Shown piece by piece: positions 10,996 to 21,779 of a stretch of DNA of 64,000 bases. Source of the stretch: Gnetum montanum (lineage: Eukaryota; Streptophyta; Gnetopsida; Gnetales; Gnetaceae); NCBI GenBank assembly GCA_015680685.1, contig MNCI01022616.1, forward strand, positions 124,364-188,363, in the 5' to 3' direction. The notes under the pieces are model-generated. The model did not search any database, was not told the origin of the DNA, and saw only the letters and a program-made list of their open reading frames with translations. Position numbers and translations under genes: made by a program. Within the stretch, counting starts at the first letter, position 1; every line of letters starts with the position of its first letter.

Positions 10996-12180
10996 GAGAA
11001 TGCCAAGGATTAATAAGTAAAGGATGAGGATCCTTGCGTGTTGGAAGTATTGGGGCCTAGTCATACTTACCCCATTGGGGTTCACACACTTGATTATAAT
11101 GAGAATAGTGGGGCGCTTTATACGATGTAGTTCTCGGATAATGAGTTGACCCACTATGACATTTGGGACCATTAGATGGTATGCAAGGATTGGGGTGATG
11201 CCTTCCATGGTTGCATTCATTGGGCCATGTTATTGTTGGAGCATGAGTTGGTGGCCCTGATAAAGTTACATGAGGCGTTAGATTCGAAGATGAGGGTGCA
11301 CCACAGTGTGGGACTTGTGTTGAGTTGGAGGGTGCAGTGGCCTCAGAATTATGTTGTCCCTTCTTACAGCTGTGTTTAAAGAAGGGGCACTTTGGATGTT
11401 AAGGAGGCCTCTCACTACTATTGGTAGTAGTAGCACAAGTGGCATTCGTGATTTGTTGTTGTGGTGTAGGCACCCTAGGAACAATTGGTGGCAATGTAGA
11501 AGGAGGGAAAGGATGAGAATGTTGAAAGTTAGAAGGAGTATAAGGTGCATAAGGTGGTGGTTGTGTTGGAGGCATGGGTTGATAGTATTGAGGAGAATGG
11601 TACTATGGTGAGATAGAGTACATTGGCCCAGTTGGAGAAACAGGATGCCGAACAAGATAAACATTTGTATTTAGATGATATGAAGGGTGTCTCTAGTCTA
11701 GTGGTGGTCTCCCCCATGACTGGAATTGTTGCCACTGTGATCAAACATAGTATCTCTGTATGAACTTTGGATGTAACGTATTTCTCCAATGTTCATGTAA
11801 ATGTAACAAAATTGGGCATTGGCCCTTGGGGTGATCGTATAGGCATATATCACATTCATACGTATGATTGGTAGTTGAGCGCTTATTTTCCTTATTCCTT
11901 CTTTCTAATTGTCTAACATTTTGTCCTGCTTCTTCGGTTGTCAAAACTCTATCTCCAATATTGTTGATAAATTCTCCACACTTTTGACACATCCATTCCA
12001 ACATCTTATTGATCTTTGCCTCGACCTCTTCTAATGTTTGTTGTGTTGGTAAAGATGATGTTTCCACCTTGAAATTGGTTAATTTTTCCTTTTTATGATC
12101 CTGGACCTTTGTTAAGTTGAGATTTTGGTCTCGTTGATGTTTTTCAACACTCTCCCATCTAACCATATCTCCTTCTTCTT
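10996..12180 (-). pseudogene. gag: Athila-like gag, C-terminal half (copy 1c)
   Basis: From about 12180 downward the minus strand encodes an acidic/basic helical stretch aligning with the gag tail of 1b (EEGDMVRWESVEKHQRD against EEGELRKRESAEEYN), then the zinc knuckle CDICLYDHPKGQC (C-x2-C-x3-H-x4-C, near 11830). A Pro/His/Gln-rich part with broken frames follows to about 11000. It continues, same strand and order, the gag start at 19349-19993, with roughly 35 codons missing between. The intervening 7 kb (2c plus 1b) is therefore best read as later insertion. Protease, RT and integrase of this copy are absent. Confidence 0.6.
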
Positions 12181-12184
12181 TTGC

Positions 12185-12470
12185 TATCGTACATGCTAGT
12201 TTAGCATCATAGCAGACATGCCATGCAAGTTTATAGTCATAGCGGACTAGCCGTGCCAGTTTTACGTCGTAGCGGACGATCGTTGCCAGTTTAACGTCAT
12301 AGCAGATGCTGCTTGTTGTTGTTGCCAATTTATCATCATAGCGGATGCTACTGTAGTTATGCCAATTTAATGTCGTAGCGGATGCTCGCTCGCCTATGCC
12401 AGTTTTATGTCATAGCGGACAGTTGCCTATTATTGTTGCCAGTTTAACATCGTAGTGGATGGTGCTTGAT
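12185..12470. repeat. AGTTTA...TAGCGGAC array R1 (about 8 copies)
   Basis: Degenerate copies of AGTTTAACGTCATAGCGGAC separated by 15-30 nt of unrelated sequence. It lies directly after the integrase end of fragment 2c (minus strand). Read on the minus strand the copies near 12200-12330 happen to give [VI][RC]YD-x-KLA and fuse in frame with the 1c gag tail, but spacing elsewhere shows the array is not coding. Confidence 0.75.
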
Positions 12471-12489
12471 GCTACCATGCTTCAGATGT

Positions 12490-13800
12490 ACTATGACTTG
12501 AGGTACGAGTGATTCATCGGATTGGTGAACTCATTGCCATTCATGTCTTCTAGCTTGAAGGCTCCATTCCTGAAGGCTTTAGTGACCATGTAAGGGCCTT
12601 CCCAGTTGGATAAGAATTTGCTCACGTGCTCACAGACGACCTTGAGGATGAGGCCTCCCTTCTACACTATCCGTCGATGCGGGTCTGCATGGTGCTTTTG
12701 CTGCTGCTTGCTCTGGCAATGCTCTATGCAACTGAGTGTTTGCATGCACTCCTCCTCTATTGAGTCGAGGTCGATGATCTGCGACTCATTGTTCTGGGCT
12801 TCACTGATGATGTCAGATAGGATCATCCAAAGTGAAGGTACCTACAACTCAAGAGGCAACACAGCTTCAGATTCATAAACAAGGCTGTAAGGAGTCTTAC
12901 TTGTCGCAGTTCTGCACATCGTCCTGTAGGCCCATAGAACGTAGAGGATTTTCTTGTGCCACCACCTCTTGCTATTGTTTAGCATCTGCCTCAGCAAGTT
13001 GACGATGGACTTATTAGTAGCCTTTGCCAGTCCATTTTCCTGTGGATAATAGGGAGAGGAGAATGATTGCCTGATGCCTAGGTTGCTGTAGAAGGTTCGG
13101 GTTTCTGTACTGCTGAACTGTGTCCCATTGTCGGTCACAATAGTCATTGAAAGCCCAAATCTCATTACGATGTTGTCTAGGATGAAATGGTAGATTTGGT
13201 AAGACGTCGTCTTCCTCAGGGGGATAGCTTCCACCCACTTAGTAAAATACTCAGTGGTGGTGATAATAAAACTATGCCCTGAGTAGGACTTAGGTGTGAT
13301 GGGTCCTATAAGGTCTAGTCCCCATCATTGGAAGGGCCATGTGATCTACATTGGGTGCATGTTCATGGGTGCTACGTGTATGAGATTTGCGTATCTCTGG
13401 CATGTGTCACATGTCTTAACTTTTGACAAGCAGTCACGTTCCATGTGGGGCCAGTAGTACCCTAGGCGTTTGATTTTCGCAACCATAGCCCTAGGTGCTA
13501 TGTGTCCACCACACAGTCCTTCATGCACTTCATTAACTACCTTCTGTGCCTGCTCCCCACCCACGCATGCCGGAAATATCCCATCGTAGGAACGTCGGAC
13601 GGGGCGTCATTTCCCATGAGCACGTATTGCCAGGCACGCTTATGGATTGCATCTCTTTGAGCGGATGTTAATCCACTTGGGGGTTCGCCGTGTTGTAGGT
13701 AGGCTTTAATGTTAGTGTACCACTCCTGGGTATCTGGAGCACTAACGGAGGCCATGTGTCCTGCCTAAGTGATAGGCTCAATGCATTCGACAATTGAAGT
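12490..13800 (-). pseudogene. Tat-like integrase, fragment 2c
   Basis: Integrase inserts element cDNA into host DNA. In order on the minus strand: linker from RNase H (ASVSAPDTQEW...), zinc domain (HEGLCGGH...CDTCQRYA, about 13510-13390), catalytic core with GLDLIGPI, FYSNLGIRQSF and PQENGLAKATNKSI (about 13320-12960), WAYRTMCRTATSKTPYSLVYE, and a GPY/F-type C-terminal module (NWEGPYMVTKAF...NGNEFTNP, about 12630-12500). Several stops and frame changes make it non-functional. It resembles the integrases of 2a and 2b closely. Confidence 0.8.
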
Positions 13801-14430
13801 TAGCAGACTTGCAAAGGAATGTGATGGAATGTTTAGGGCTAGTATAGCTAGGGCATCTTCCATGGTGTTCTCGTTGCATGGCACATGTTGGACATCTATG
13901 GTTGCAAATTACTTAAGAAAGATTTTTGCTAGGTCACAATAGGGTTGTAGGTGCATAGCTTTGCAAACGTAGACCTCGATGATTTGATTCACAACTAGTT
14001 GTGAATCACTACGGATTGCCAGGTGTTGTATGCGCAGTGCTTAGGTAGTTGAGAGGCCTTTGAGTAGCCCCTCATATGCTGCCACATTGTTGGTGAAGGA
14101 GAACGTGAAATGATAAGCAGACGGGTGCATTTCCCCANACCACATTGTTGGTGAAGGAGAACGTGAAATGATAAGCAGACGGGTGCATTTCCCCAGAGGG
14201 GAATGTGATGATGACAGTTGTGCTACCTCCTCGTGCGGTTGAGGTGCTATCAAAATGTAAAGTAGCTTTGAGATGCAATGAGATGATGTTGATATTTCTA
14301 ACGTGTTCGTCTAGGAATTCAAGATCTATGGTTGCCTGGTCGTTGACAGGTGAGGTTGTGAGTTGGGTCGCTATGGCTTGACCCTTCATCGATGATTGAC
14401 TTACATAGTGTAGGTCAAACTCCACACTTA
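13801..14430 (-). pseudogene. Archaeal-type RNase H domain of Tat element, fragment 2c
   Basis: The minus strand encodes FDLHYVSQSS...ATLHFDSTSTARGG, FPSGEMHPSAYHFTFSFTNNVAAYEGLLKGL and further on DSQLVVNQ, the second RNase H typical of Tat/Ogre elements. The FDGA acidic residue is retained as FDS. It contains the assembly duplication around N 14138 and begins abruptly at about 14430, so RT of this fragment is missing. Confidence 0.7.
14082..14195. other. Assembly artefact: duplicated 56 bp around N 14138
   Basis: Bases 14082-14137 and 14140-14195 are identical and separated by one N. Two contig ends that overlap were joined without merging. It creates a false insertion in the RNase H frame. 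Confidence 0.85.
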
Positions 14431-14469
14431 TTAGGTGATGAACTTACAAGGTGGATCACACGCATGCAT

Positions 14470-14860
14470 ACACACAAAAAAAATGGAAAAGTATAATGAT
14501 GTTGTAAAACAAAAACAAGAAAAGTTAAAGAAATTTGTAAAAGAAAAACTGTAAAACAAAAACTTGTAAAACAAAAATGTGTTAAACAAAAACTTTGTAA
14601 AACAAAAACATGTAAAACAAAAATGTGTAAAATAAAAACTTGTAAAAAAAAACATGTAAAAAAAAATGTGTTAAACAAAAACTTTGTAAAACAAAAACAT
14701 GTAAAACAAAAATGTGTAAAACAAAAACTTGTAAAAAAAAAACATGTAAAGCAAAAATGGGTAAAACAAAAACATGTAAAAAAAAATATGTTAAACAAAA
14801 ATGTGTAAAACAAAAACATGTAAAACAAAAATGTGTAAAACAAAAAACTAAAAAGAACTG
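14470..14860. repeat. Minisatellite, about 14-bp units (tgtaaaacaaaaac type)
   Basis: Some 25-28 copies of tgtaaaacaaaaa(c/t) with small variations fill this stretch. On the element strand it is (TTTTGTTTTACA)n, located just after the PPT-like motif of copy 1b. Elements 1d (53340-53400) and 1e show only one or two such units in the same place, so the array is a local expansion. Open frames here (Phe/Thr/Leu/Cys-rich or Lys/Gln-rich) are repeat translations, not genes. Confidence 0.9.
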
Positions 14861-14879
14861 AGGGCCTTCAAGGATCAGC

Positions 14880-14949
14880 ATAGGTGGCCATCTCCCCCAT
14901 GACTGAATTGTAAGGGAGAGATTTGAAATAATGAATGTTTATTTGAATT
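14880..14949 (-). promoter_or_regulatory. PPT-like motif after protease, copy 1b
   Basis: The minus strand reads cagtcatgggggagatgg followed by ccacctatgctgatcc, the same block that follows integrase in 1d (53286) and 1e (61835 and reverse at 62750). Here it follows the protease directly, showing that RT, RNase H and integrase were deleted from 1b. Confidence 0.6.
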
Positions 14950-15650
14950 TCATAAAAGTGCCCAACTTCTTCCCATTAATGTTTTTAGGTTGAGGGGTGG
15001 AGGTTGGCGACGCTCATATTCTAAGGTGTCTATGCCTTCTTTGTTAGCATGAGTTTCCTCAGTTTGTTTCGTGCATATTAGTTTGCTCTTCCTAGTAGCT
15101 GTCAACCAAGGGGTGTCTACTATTGGTGTGGTTGCTACATAGAGGCACGTCTGAATTTGTATTTCCTGGGCACACCGCTCACATGGAAGCAATGCCAAAT
15201 ACTCTTCCATGTCATCACCCTCTGTGTCACTGTATATGATGCATGGAACTTTCTTCTTCTTGATCTTCCCATAAATATTTATCTTAGATATTTGCAAGGA
15301 AAGATCACGGATCCCTAGGTACGCATCTACTGTACTTAGCCATGGCCTTCCCATTATAATTGGGAATCCCCCTTCATTGTTAACCTCAATCACTAGGAAA
15401 TAGGCTAGGTATGACCACCCATACACAGTGGTGATGATGTCCTTCACCAATCCTAAGGGAATGGTGATGGACTGGTCAGTTAGCTCCAGTTGAATGTTAC
15501 TCTTCTTAAGTTGGTGTAGGTTCTAGGCTTGATACATTTCTCATGATATTAAATTGACTCTAGAACCTGAGTCTAGAAGAGCCTGATGTGGTGCATTCCC
15601 GATGATTTGCAAATAAATTAAGGGGCTTCCAGTGTTAGATAGTTTCCTAG
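14950..15650 (-). pseudogene. Retroviral-type aspartic protease, element 1b
   Basis: Aspartic protease domain that processes Gag-Pol. The active-site motif LLDSGSRVNLIS lies at about 15590-15560, followed by two stop codons. Then come LELTDQSITIPLGLVKDI, FPIIMGRPWLS (flap and GR-W-L block) and a downstream linker to about 14950. It is about 85% similar to the 1d protease at 49801-50277. The remainder of pol is missing. Confidence 0.8.
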
Positions 15651-18199
15651 AAAGGTGGCCTACCTTGATCTAGTTGGTTATGGTATGTGTCGACATAACC
15701 GTATGCGTATAGTTCTTTTGGATTGAAGGGTGCTCTGAAGTGTTAGATGGTTGAGGCATGTACATGTACTCAACCGCTTGTTGTTGCGAGAGTGTGTCTG
15801 GGCTTATAGTTCTAAAGAAAGGCCTTTTCTTTATATAGTTGTCAAAACTAGCACCAGGTTGAATATTTATAACTCTCGTAGCGTTACGTTGCTGTGGTTG
15901 AGTAGGGAGTTCCCCTTGCATTGTTGTTACAGGTTGAATGGAAACTATAGGTGGAAGAGGTGTAGATGGAGTTGGAGGATGGGATTAATATGAGATGCCT
16001 CCCGGAGGAGAAGGAGTCCTCCTGAAGTACTCTTGAACTTGGTAGTGATGTTGGGGAGTTGTGTGACTCATAGAGTCACCTAGAAAAATTAGCTACTGCA
16101 CATAATAACCATAAGGATCGGGCTGTCGGTAAGGGTACTGTTGTTTCGGCAGTGGCATCCCCCATGATTGTGGGTATTGGCACTGCTGATGCTGTCTGAT
16201 GGGCTGTGGTGGAGTTCCACTTGGATAGTATGTTAGTGGTTGGTGAAACTACCTTTGGTTACCTTGTGGATAAGGTAACCTTCGCGGTGTTTGTCGCTGG
16301 TTGAGTCTTGGATTTAGCACATACACCCCCGACTCCTATAGATGTGAGATAACTGGGCAACATCCTTTAGGATGGTCATATTGGTAGATCTTACATCCAC
16401 CATCATCTTCTGTGTCAGAGTCCACAGCCTCATCGGAGATAGGAATTTTCCCCTTACCCTTGTTATGTGCATGGCTTGAATTTCTCTACTTTGTCTTACC
16501 TTTGTCACTACTTCGTTCCTCCTTAGACTCTTCTATGATTTTCAAGACTATTTCAATTCTCAAGTCTAAGGAATCCCACATTTGGTCCACCTTGGCCGAT
16601 ACCTCGGTTGTTAATTTTTGGATCGGCAAGGTTTTCCGGTTCACCAACTCTTCAAGTGGTGACTCATCCTCCTCATCACAGAATTTCACTCCCTTCTTGC
16701 AAAGGGAGGGACCATAGTTGTATTCTTCTGCACTTTCCCTCTTACGTAGTTCACCCTCTTCTTGTGCTACTTGTTCCAACAAACATTGTACTTCATGGGC
16801 TCTAAGTTGTGATAGTCTCCTTTGGGCATAAGTCCCAAGGGTTCTTCTTGTTTCATGCCTTAGCCCATCCATGATGTGGTGAAGTTGATCCCGCTGAGCA
16901 TACCCATGGCCCAGGCAACAATGTAACAATGTATAGTAACGCGCCATGGCAACATCCAAGGGTTCATAAGTAGCTTGTTTCTAGCCTTGGATTTGATTAC
17001 GCAAATTGGACACTCTGGAGTACGTCTGATATTTATCGTTGAAGAGTTTAAGCACTGTACTCCACCTCCTAATGGTTTCTAGTTCTAAGGACTGGTACCA
17101 ACTCTCTGCTTCTTTAGTGAGTGTCCTTGGGAACAACTTAAGCTTTTACCACTCATTTTCTATATTTTGCAAGGCATAGGAATCGTGGAATGCCTATAAA
17201 TGATGCTGCAGCATTTTATCCCCCTTCAAAACGTGGGATATTATTCATATCTAAATGCTTGATCCAATTGTCCTTTTGGTGCCTTGTTGGAATCCTAACA
17301 ACCTTTGTGATGTCAAGCATACTTTGGGTTGCGAGTAGGGGCTCGTCATGATCATCTCTTTCATGATGCCTGTGATGTCTGCATGGTTCCCTACTCTCCC
17401 TACATCCTTGCCCTTGTCCTATCTCTCGACTTTCCCATCGAGGTCTCTCGTCTTTCTTACCTTTACCCTGACCGTTATGTTTGCGATGGCTGTGCCCAGA
17501 TGTGGAAGGAGAGGGTGAGTGGTGAGATTAAGGAGAAGAAGAAGGGGAGCCATCACCATGGTGATGTTTCTTACCTTCTCTTCAGCTGCTTCGGCCCCGA
17601 TCATTATAATAATCTAAGTATCCGTCCTTAGCGTGAGTTGTTGTTCCTTCCATGAATAGTTGGCATTCACGGGGATTAGAACCAATGTTATGTATCGTTG
17701 AGCGTAGTTTTTGATGCCTTACCTCCTTACCATCATTAGAAGGGGGAACATCATTTGCTAAAGAACTTATTATAAGGGGTTCCTTGTCTCATATTTCGCT
17801 AAGGATATGCAGGGCTTTGCCCTTCAGCAGTGTATGTTGACTCTCCTACCTTAAGTCCCTCATACATTGTGTGTTTGTAGGATGATAATCCCTCATCTCA
17901 AAGTCTTCAGCAACGTATTCAGCAACTAGTTCTTGCATACCAATCTATGCCAAGGCATGGAAGAGCATGTTAGGAACTCATCGATCTGGGGGTAACACAA
18001 TGTTACCTTGTAGATCTCTCCATCATAGTTGTTCGTCTTAATGGAGGATAGAGGTAAATTTTGGAATATACTCATTGGGATGTGTATAGACTATCTTGTA
18101 TTGTTTAGGACTTGGCTGATTTTGGTTATGTGTTTTATGTTGCCGACTGTCTCTAGTATTAGTCCTAGGTGGTGAATTACTTTTGTGAGAAGAAGTCAT
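15651..18199 (-). pseudogene. gag: Athila-like gag, element 1b
   Basis: Minus-strand copy of the gag at 4792-6596, about 90% identical over 2 kb, starting at the same ATG. It shows the gag domain (WYQSLELETIRRW, KYQ, MARYYTLLHCC), an arm with EEDESPLEELVNRKTLPI and an acidic tail. It continues past the 1a breakpoint into a knuckle-like CKIYQYDHPKGCC (about 16400-16360), then a Pro/Gln-rich region ending near 15670 with QGELPTQPQQRNA. Several stops, including the TAA after EGG shared with 1a, and frame shifts around 17420-17600 disrupt it. Confidence 0.8.
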
Positions 18200-18322
18200 T
18201 TTTATCGGTGTGCTATTTCACCGTTATATAATTCTTGTTTAATTAATTAACTTGAAGTTTTGTTTAGGCTCCTAATGATGTGAGTGATATCCTTTATGTT
18301 CTATTCAGTGCACAAACACTTA

Positions 18323-18340
18323 GTTCCCGGAAATGACACC
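18323..18340 (-). promoter_or_regulatory. Primer-binding site of element 1b
   Basis: The minus strand after the LTR reads ggtgtcatttccgggaac, a degenerate tRNA-Asp-type primer site two bases inside the LTR end, matching the position in 1a. Confidence 0.6.
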
Positions 18341-18342
18341 TA

Positions 18343-19348
18343 TGATGAGTGGCGAGATACCCCTACGCTCAACCATATGAATACGAGCATTTTCACGCGC
18401 AATTCGGTTGAACTCTGCAAAGTAAGTGCCTACACGCCCCATGGAATACTTAGGGTTAATTATTCGTTGTCTTTCCAGACTGACTTGTAGTTATCATGGT
18501 GTATGGTTAAGCAAGTTTGAGGTATATGATTTTTATGGTCTTTTATGTTTTTATGTCTTCTATACTAATGAGGGAAGGGTTGAGAAACTAAGGCTAACTC
18601 TAACTAATGCACTAAGTCTAAATTACCTAGCGTCAGCATCCGTTCCCACTTACCATACACACCATGAACTATGCAACCGTGGCTACTAAACGCTAATCGT
18701 TATTGGGATTCCACGCATAACGCACATGCTCGAAGTGGTCATACCGAGGCACTTAACTAACCTAAGCATGATGAGCATCCATTCCTTGACTATCCATACA
18801 CATCTGTAAATGCTCGTAATCAACTCATACTCATCCCATGTTACTAGGAGATAAGGGTGAGAGAGAATCTAATCGCAATGAGCATCCGTTCCTTGATTAT
18901 CCGTACACATCCGTAAATGCTCGTAACAAAGTCATACTTATTCCACGCTATTTCAGGTAATAAATAACATGTAATAAAATCATATTTCATGCATTGTAAG
19001 GTTTATCCACAAAGCTTGTCTTTATTACCGTACACAACTTGCGTTCAGGTACAATGTTGCTCAAATAAAGATCTGTTCACTTGGGGACTCCTACTGCGAG
19101 CACATGGAAAATATTCTATCTTTGGAGTGATCAATCTACCAGAGTTTCCCTACTTCTAGCCTAGGATGATGAAATATGGGAAAGCCACCTCTTATTTATA
19201 TATATGACGATGGACCGCGATATTGCGTACACGATATCACAAGGGAAGATGCGATAAAGCATACACAATATTGCGAGGGATGCAATATTGCAATCACCAT
19301 GATATTGTGTACGCGATATCGCGGCTCATGCGATATTGCATCCCATCA
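18343..19348 (-). repeat. Element 1b 5' LTR
   Basis: In plus orientation it starts TGATGAGTGG (18343) and ends CCCATCA (19348), about 1006 bp. On the minus strand: U3 with at least eight GCGATATCGC-like motifs (19200-19340), TATA box (tatataaataag, 19192-19206), then R/U5. It is longer than the LTRs of 1c (849) and 1d (800), partly because an 80-bp block is duplicated (18770-18848 and 18877-18956). Its outer end lies exactly where the gag of 1c stops, so 1b inserted into 1c. Confidence 0.75.
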
Positions 19349-19993
19349 ATTAGCCTTTCCTTGAAAAACCCATGGCCTGGATAGTTGTTTAATAGTGCAT
19401 AATATCTTTCTAAGGCCATGTTGAAGGGTTCATGTTGTGCTTGTTTCCATCCTCGGATTTGTTTCCTCAAGGCTAACACTCTTGCGTAGGTTTGATATTT
19501 TTCGTTAAAGACTTCTACCATTATTAACCAACATCGTATTAAATTTGGTTTTAACGATCTATACCATACTTTTTCTTGGTCAACGGGTGTCACAGGAAAG
19601 AGATTAAGTTTTTGCCAACTGTTATCAATGTTATTCCATGCGTAGGCATCGTAGAAGGCTTGTAAATGTTGATGTGGATCTAAGTCATAGCCTCCTGAAA
19701 ATTTAGGAAACTTATTTAAATCAAGCTTGGGTAGACGACTCTCATCGTAGATGCCTACGTGAGATTCGAACAGCCTCCTATATTTGCATTAATCTTGTAG
19801 TGGCCAGTAGGGGTTCATCATCATCAAGTAAGTTATGCTTTCGTGTTTTGGGATGACGTTGTTTTTGTTCATGTTTATAAGAAACCCCCACTTCGGGTTG
19901 TGTACTCCAATATTCATCATCATATAGTTCGTTGGTTCTCCAATGAACTTCCTCACTAAGTGTGACATTATCGTGATCTTGTAGGAGAGGCAT
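19349..19993 (-). pseudogene. gag: Athila-like gag, N-terminal half (copy 1c)
   Basis: ATG at 19993 (MPLLQDHDNVTLSEEVHWR) begins a gag distinct from 1a/1b. It has a DDDEPLLATTRLM segment, then GGYDLDPHQHLQAFYD and WYRSLKPNLIRCWLIMVEVFNEKYQ of the gag domain. It is cut at 19349 after GHGFFKERL by the 1b LTR. The same gag resumes near 12180. At the position where 1a and 1b share a TAA, this copy has a Tyr codon. Confidence 0.75.
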
Positions 19994-20114
19994 AGTTGTA
20001 AAGTTGTGTGTGAATTTATGTGTGACTTTTTATAATTATTTCTTTCTAAGAGATATATTGTTAAGTCCTATATAGCAACCTTGTATGATATAACTAATCT
20101 AGATAACTAGCACC

Positions 20115-20133
20115 ATCCCTAGCAATGGTGCCT
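20115..20133 (-). promoter_or_regulatory. Primer-binding site of element 1c
   Basis: Minus strand aggcaccattgctaggga, one base inside the LTR end. It is the best match in the window to the Athila tRNA-Asp site (13-14 of 18). Confidence 0.65.
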
Positions 20134-20134
20134 A

Positions 20135-20983
20135 TGATGAGTGATGAGAAACCCCTTACACTCAACCATACGAATATGAGCGTTACATGCACGATCCAGT
20201 CAAACTCTGTAGATGGACTAGTTGTGGCATCTAGATCATTAGCCTTAGGTCATAGTTCGCTGTCTTCCCACCTGAACTAGTATTAGCTTTGTCACATATC
20301 GTTTAGTCTAGAGTGAGGTGTATGATGTGTTTTTAATCCTAACTCTACTCTTGAAGGTAATGGGAAATGATAATGTTAACTAAACTAAGAGAGAAGGGTT
20401 GGAAAATCTAATCTAGCCTAAGTGCGATGAGCATCCATTCCTTGACTATTCGTACTCATCTTGGACTTTGTGCATGACTACCACTGGGATTACCAAGCGC
20501 AGATCCTAGGTACGCTACTGGGTTACCAAGTAGTCACACTTAAATGCTCGTAATCAAGTCGTACTCATTCCGTGTTACTAGGAGTTAAGGGTGAGAGAGA
20601 GTATTAACTAGGAAAGTAATAAATGATAATAACCATTAAATAATTAATTAATTAAACAAAGTGAATGCTGAAATGATGAAGTAATCTCGATCTTTATTTC
20701 TGATCATGTGCGTGTCCAAGTACATCACACTGGAATAAAGGATGCTGTACAATTACATTCACCACACTACGGGCATACACTAGAAAATATTCTAACTCTG
20801 GAGGGATCAAACTACTAGAGTCTAGCTACAATCTAAATCTCTAATTGTGAAATGAGGGAGAGCCACCTCTTATTTATAGACATTGCGGTGGGCTGCGATA
20901 TCGTGTACACGATATCGTAGAGAAGGATGCGATATTGAGTTTGGGCATGCGATATCGTAGTTGCCCCAAATGACGTCTAATCA
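20135..20983 (-). repeat. Element 1c 5' LTR
   Basis: Plus-strand start TGATGAGTGATGAG (20135), probable end CTAATCA (20983), 849 bp. On the minus strand the U3 carries GATATC palindromes, among them a perfect 22-bp one at 20896-20917, directly upstream of the TATA box tctataaata (20871-20880). The U5 block shares the cat-ac-gaata-gagcg stretch with 1a, 1b and 1e. Confidence 0.75.
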
Positions 20984-21333
20984 GTTGTGCTCATAAATTC
21001 TTAAGTATATCGAGGTATCATCTATCTTGAATCCACTCTAAAATAATTTGTGATTTTGGAACTCAAGGGTAGGGTCAGTTAATGCTTTCTATAGTGTCAT
21101 TACAATCCTTACTATAAATAGCTATATCTTGCATGATTGTAAGAAATTTAGAAATTTTTCTTTTAAGAAAAAATTTTATAATTTCTTTTCCATCAAAATT
21201 TTTGAAGCTTGTTTATTATTGGGATGTCTATGAAGATATATAGGTAACACAATATTTTACTAAAGCTTTGACAAACTATTTGTATAAGGATATATAGTAA
21301 CCATGATACATTAGAAAATTATTATATGATTAA

Positions 21334-21500
21334 CAATGAGGTGTTAGCTTGGTGGTAAGGCTCTTAATTTAAAAGCTCCCAACTCATGGGTTCAATTCTA
21401 GTAGGCAATGTTGAGTTGTAAAGTTCTAATTATATTACAATTATTTTGGGATTCCAACAACCAAATCCCATCCCCTAACACCCCCTTGGCCAACCAAAAA
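21334..21500 (+). repeat. tRNA-derived SINE, copy 1
   Basis: Starts caatgaggtg. A box TAGCTTGGTGG (21345-21355) and B box GGTTCAATTCT (21389-21399) have the 34-nt spacing of an internal pol III promoter. The tail contains ccctaacacccccttgg. The same head occurs at 1405 (minus) and 21704 (minus). Confidence 0.65.
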
Positions 21501-21559
21501 AAATTATTCTAAAACTTTTTTCATATATCATATTTAGAGAGGGGAGGGGGTGGGGGACC

Positions 21560-21705
21560 CAAGGAGTGGGTGTTAGAACCCAGAATAAGTAAAACATAAG
21601 CATACTCCAAGATTTATAGAAGTTTATAACTTAGTACTACCTAGCAAAACGAACCTGTGACCTAGGGTTACCAAGCCAAGACCCATACCACTTGGCTAAC
21701 ACCTT
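21560..21705 (-). repeat. tRNA-derived SINE, copy 2 (inverted)
   Basis: On the minus strand A box TAGCCAAGTGG (21688-21698) and B box GGTTCGTTTTG (21645-21655). It faces copy 1 across about 60 bp, so the two form an inverted pair. Confidence 0.65.
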
Positions 21706-21779
21706 CTTATTCTTTTAATATATCATGTTGACTATATATTGTGAGTTGTAAATATAGTCAAATTACATCACCTTCCAAC

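Noticed and set aside
12185-12470. CRISPR array or repeat protein (VRYDVKLA repeats)
   Set aside because: Repeats are degenerate, spacers vary in length, there are no cas genes and this is plant DNA; equivalent arrays elsewhere are not open in that frame.
14415-14881. Overlapping Phe/Thr/Cys-rich and Lys/Gln-rich frames
   Set aside because: Translations of the tgtaaaacaaaaa minisatellite; open in several frames at once.
21341-21410. tRNA gene
   Set aside because: A and B boxes are present but the acceptor and anticodon stems do not form; three diverged copies indicate a SINE.
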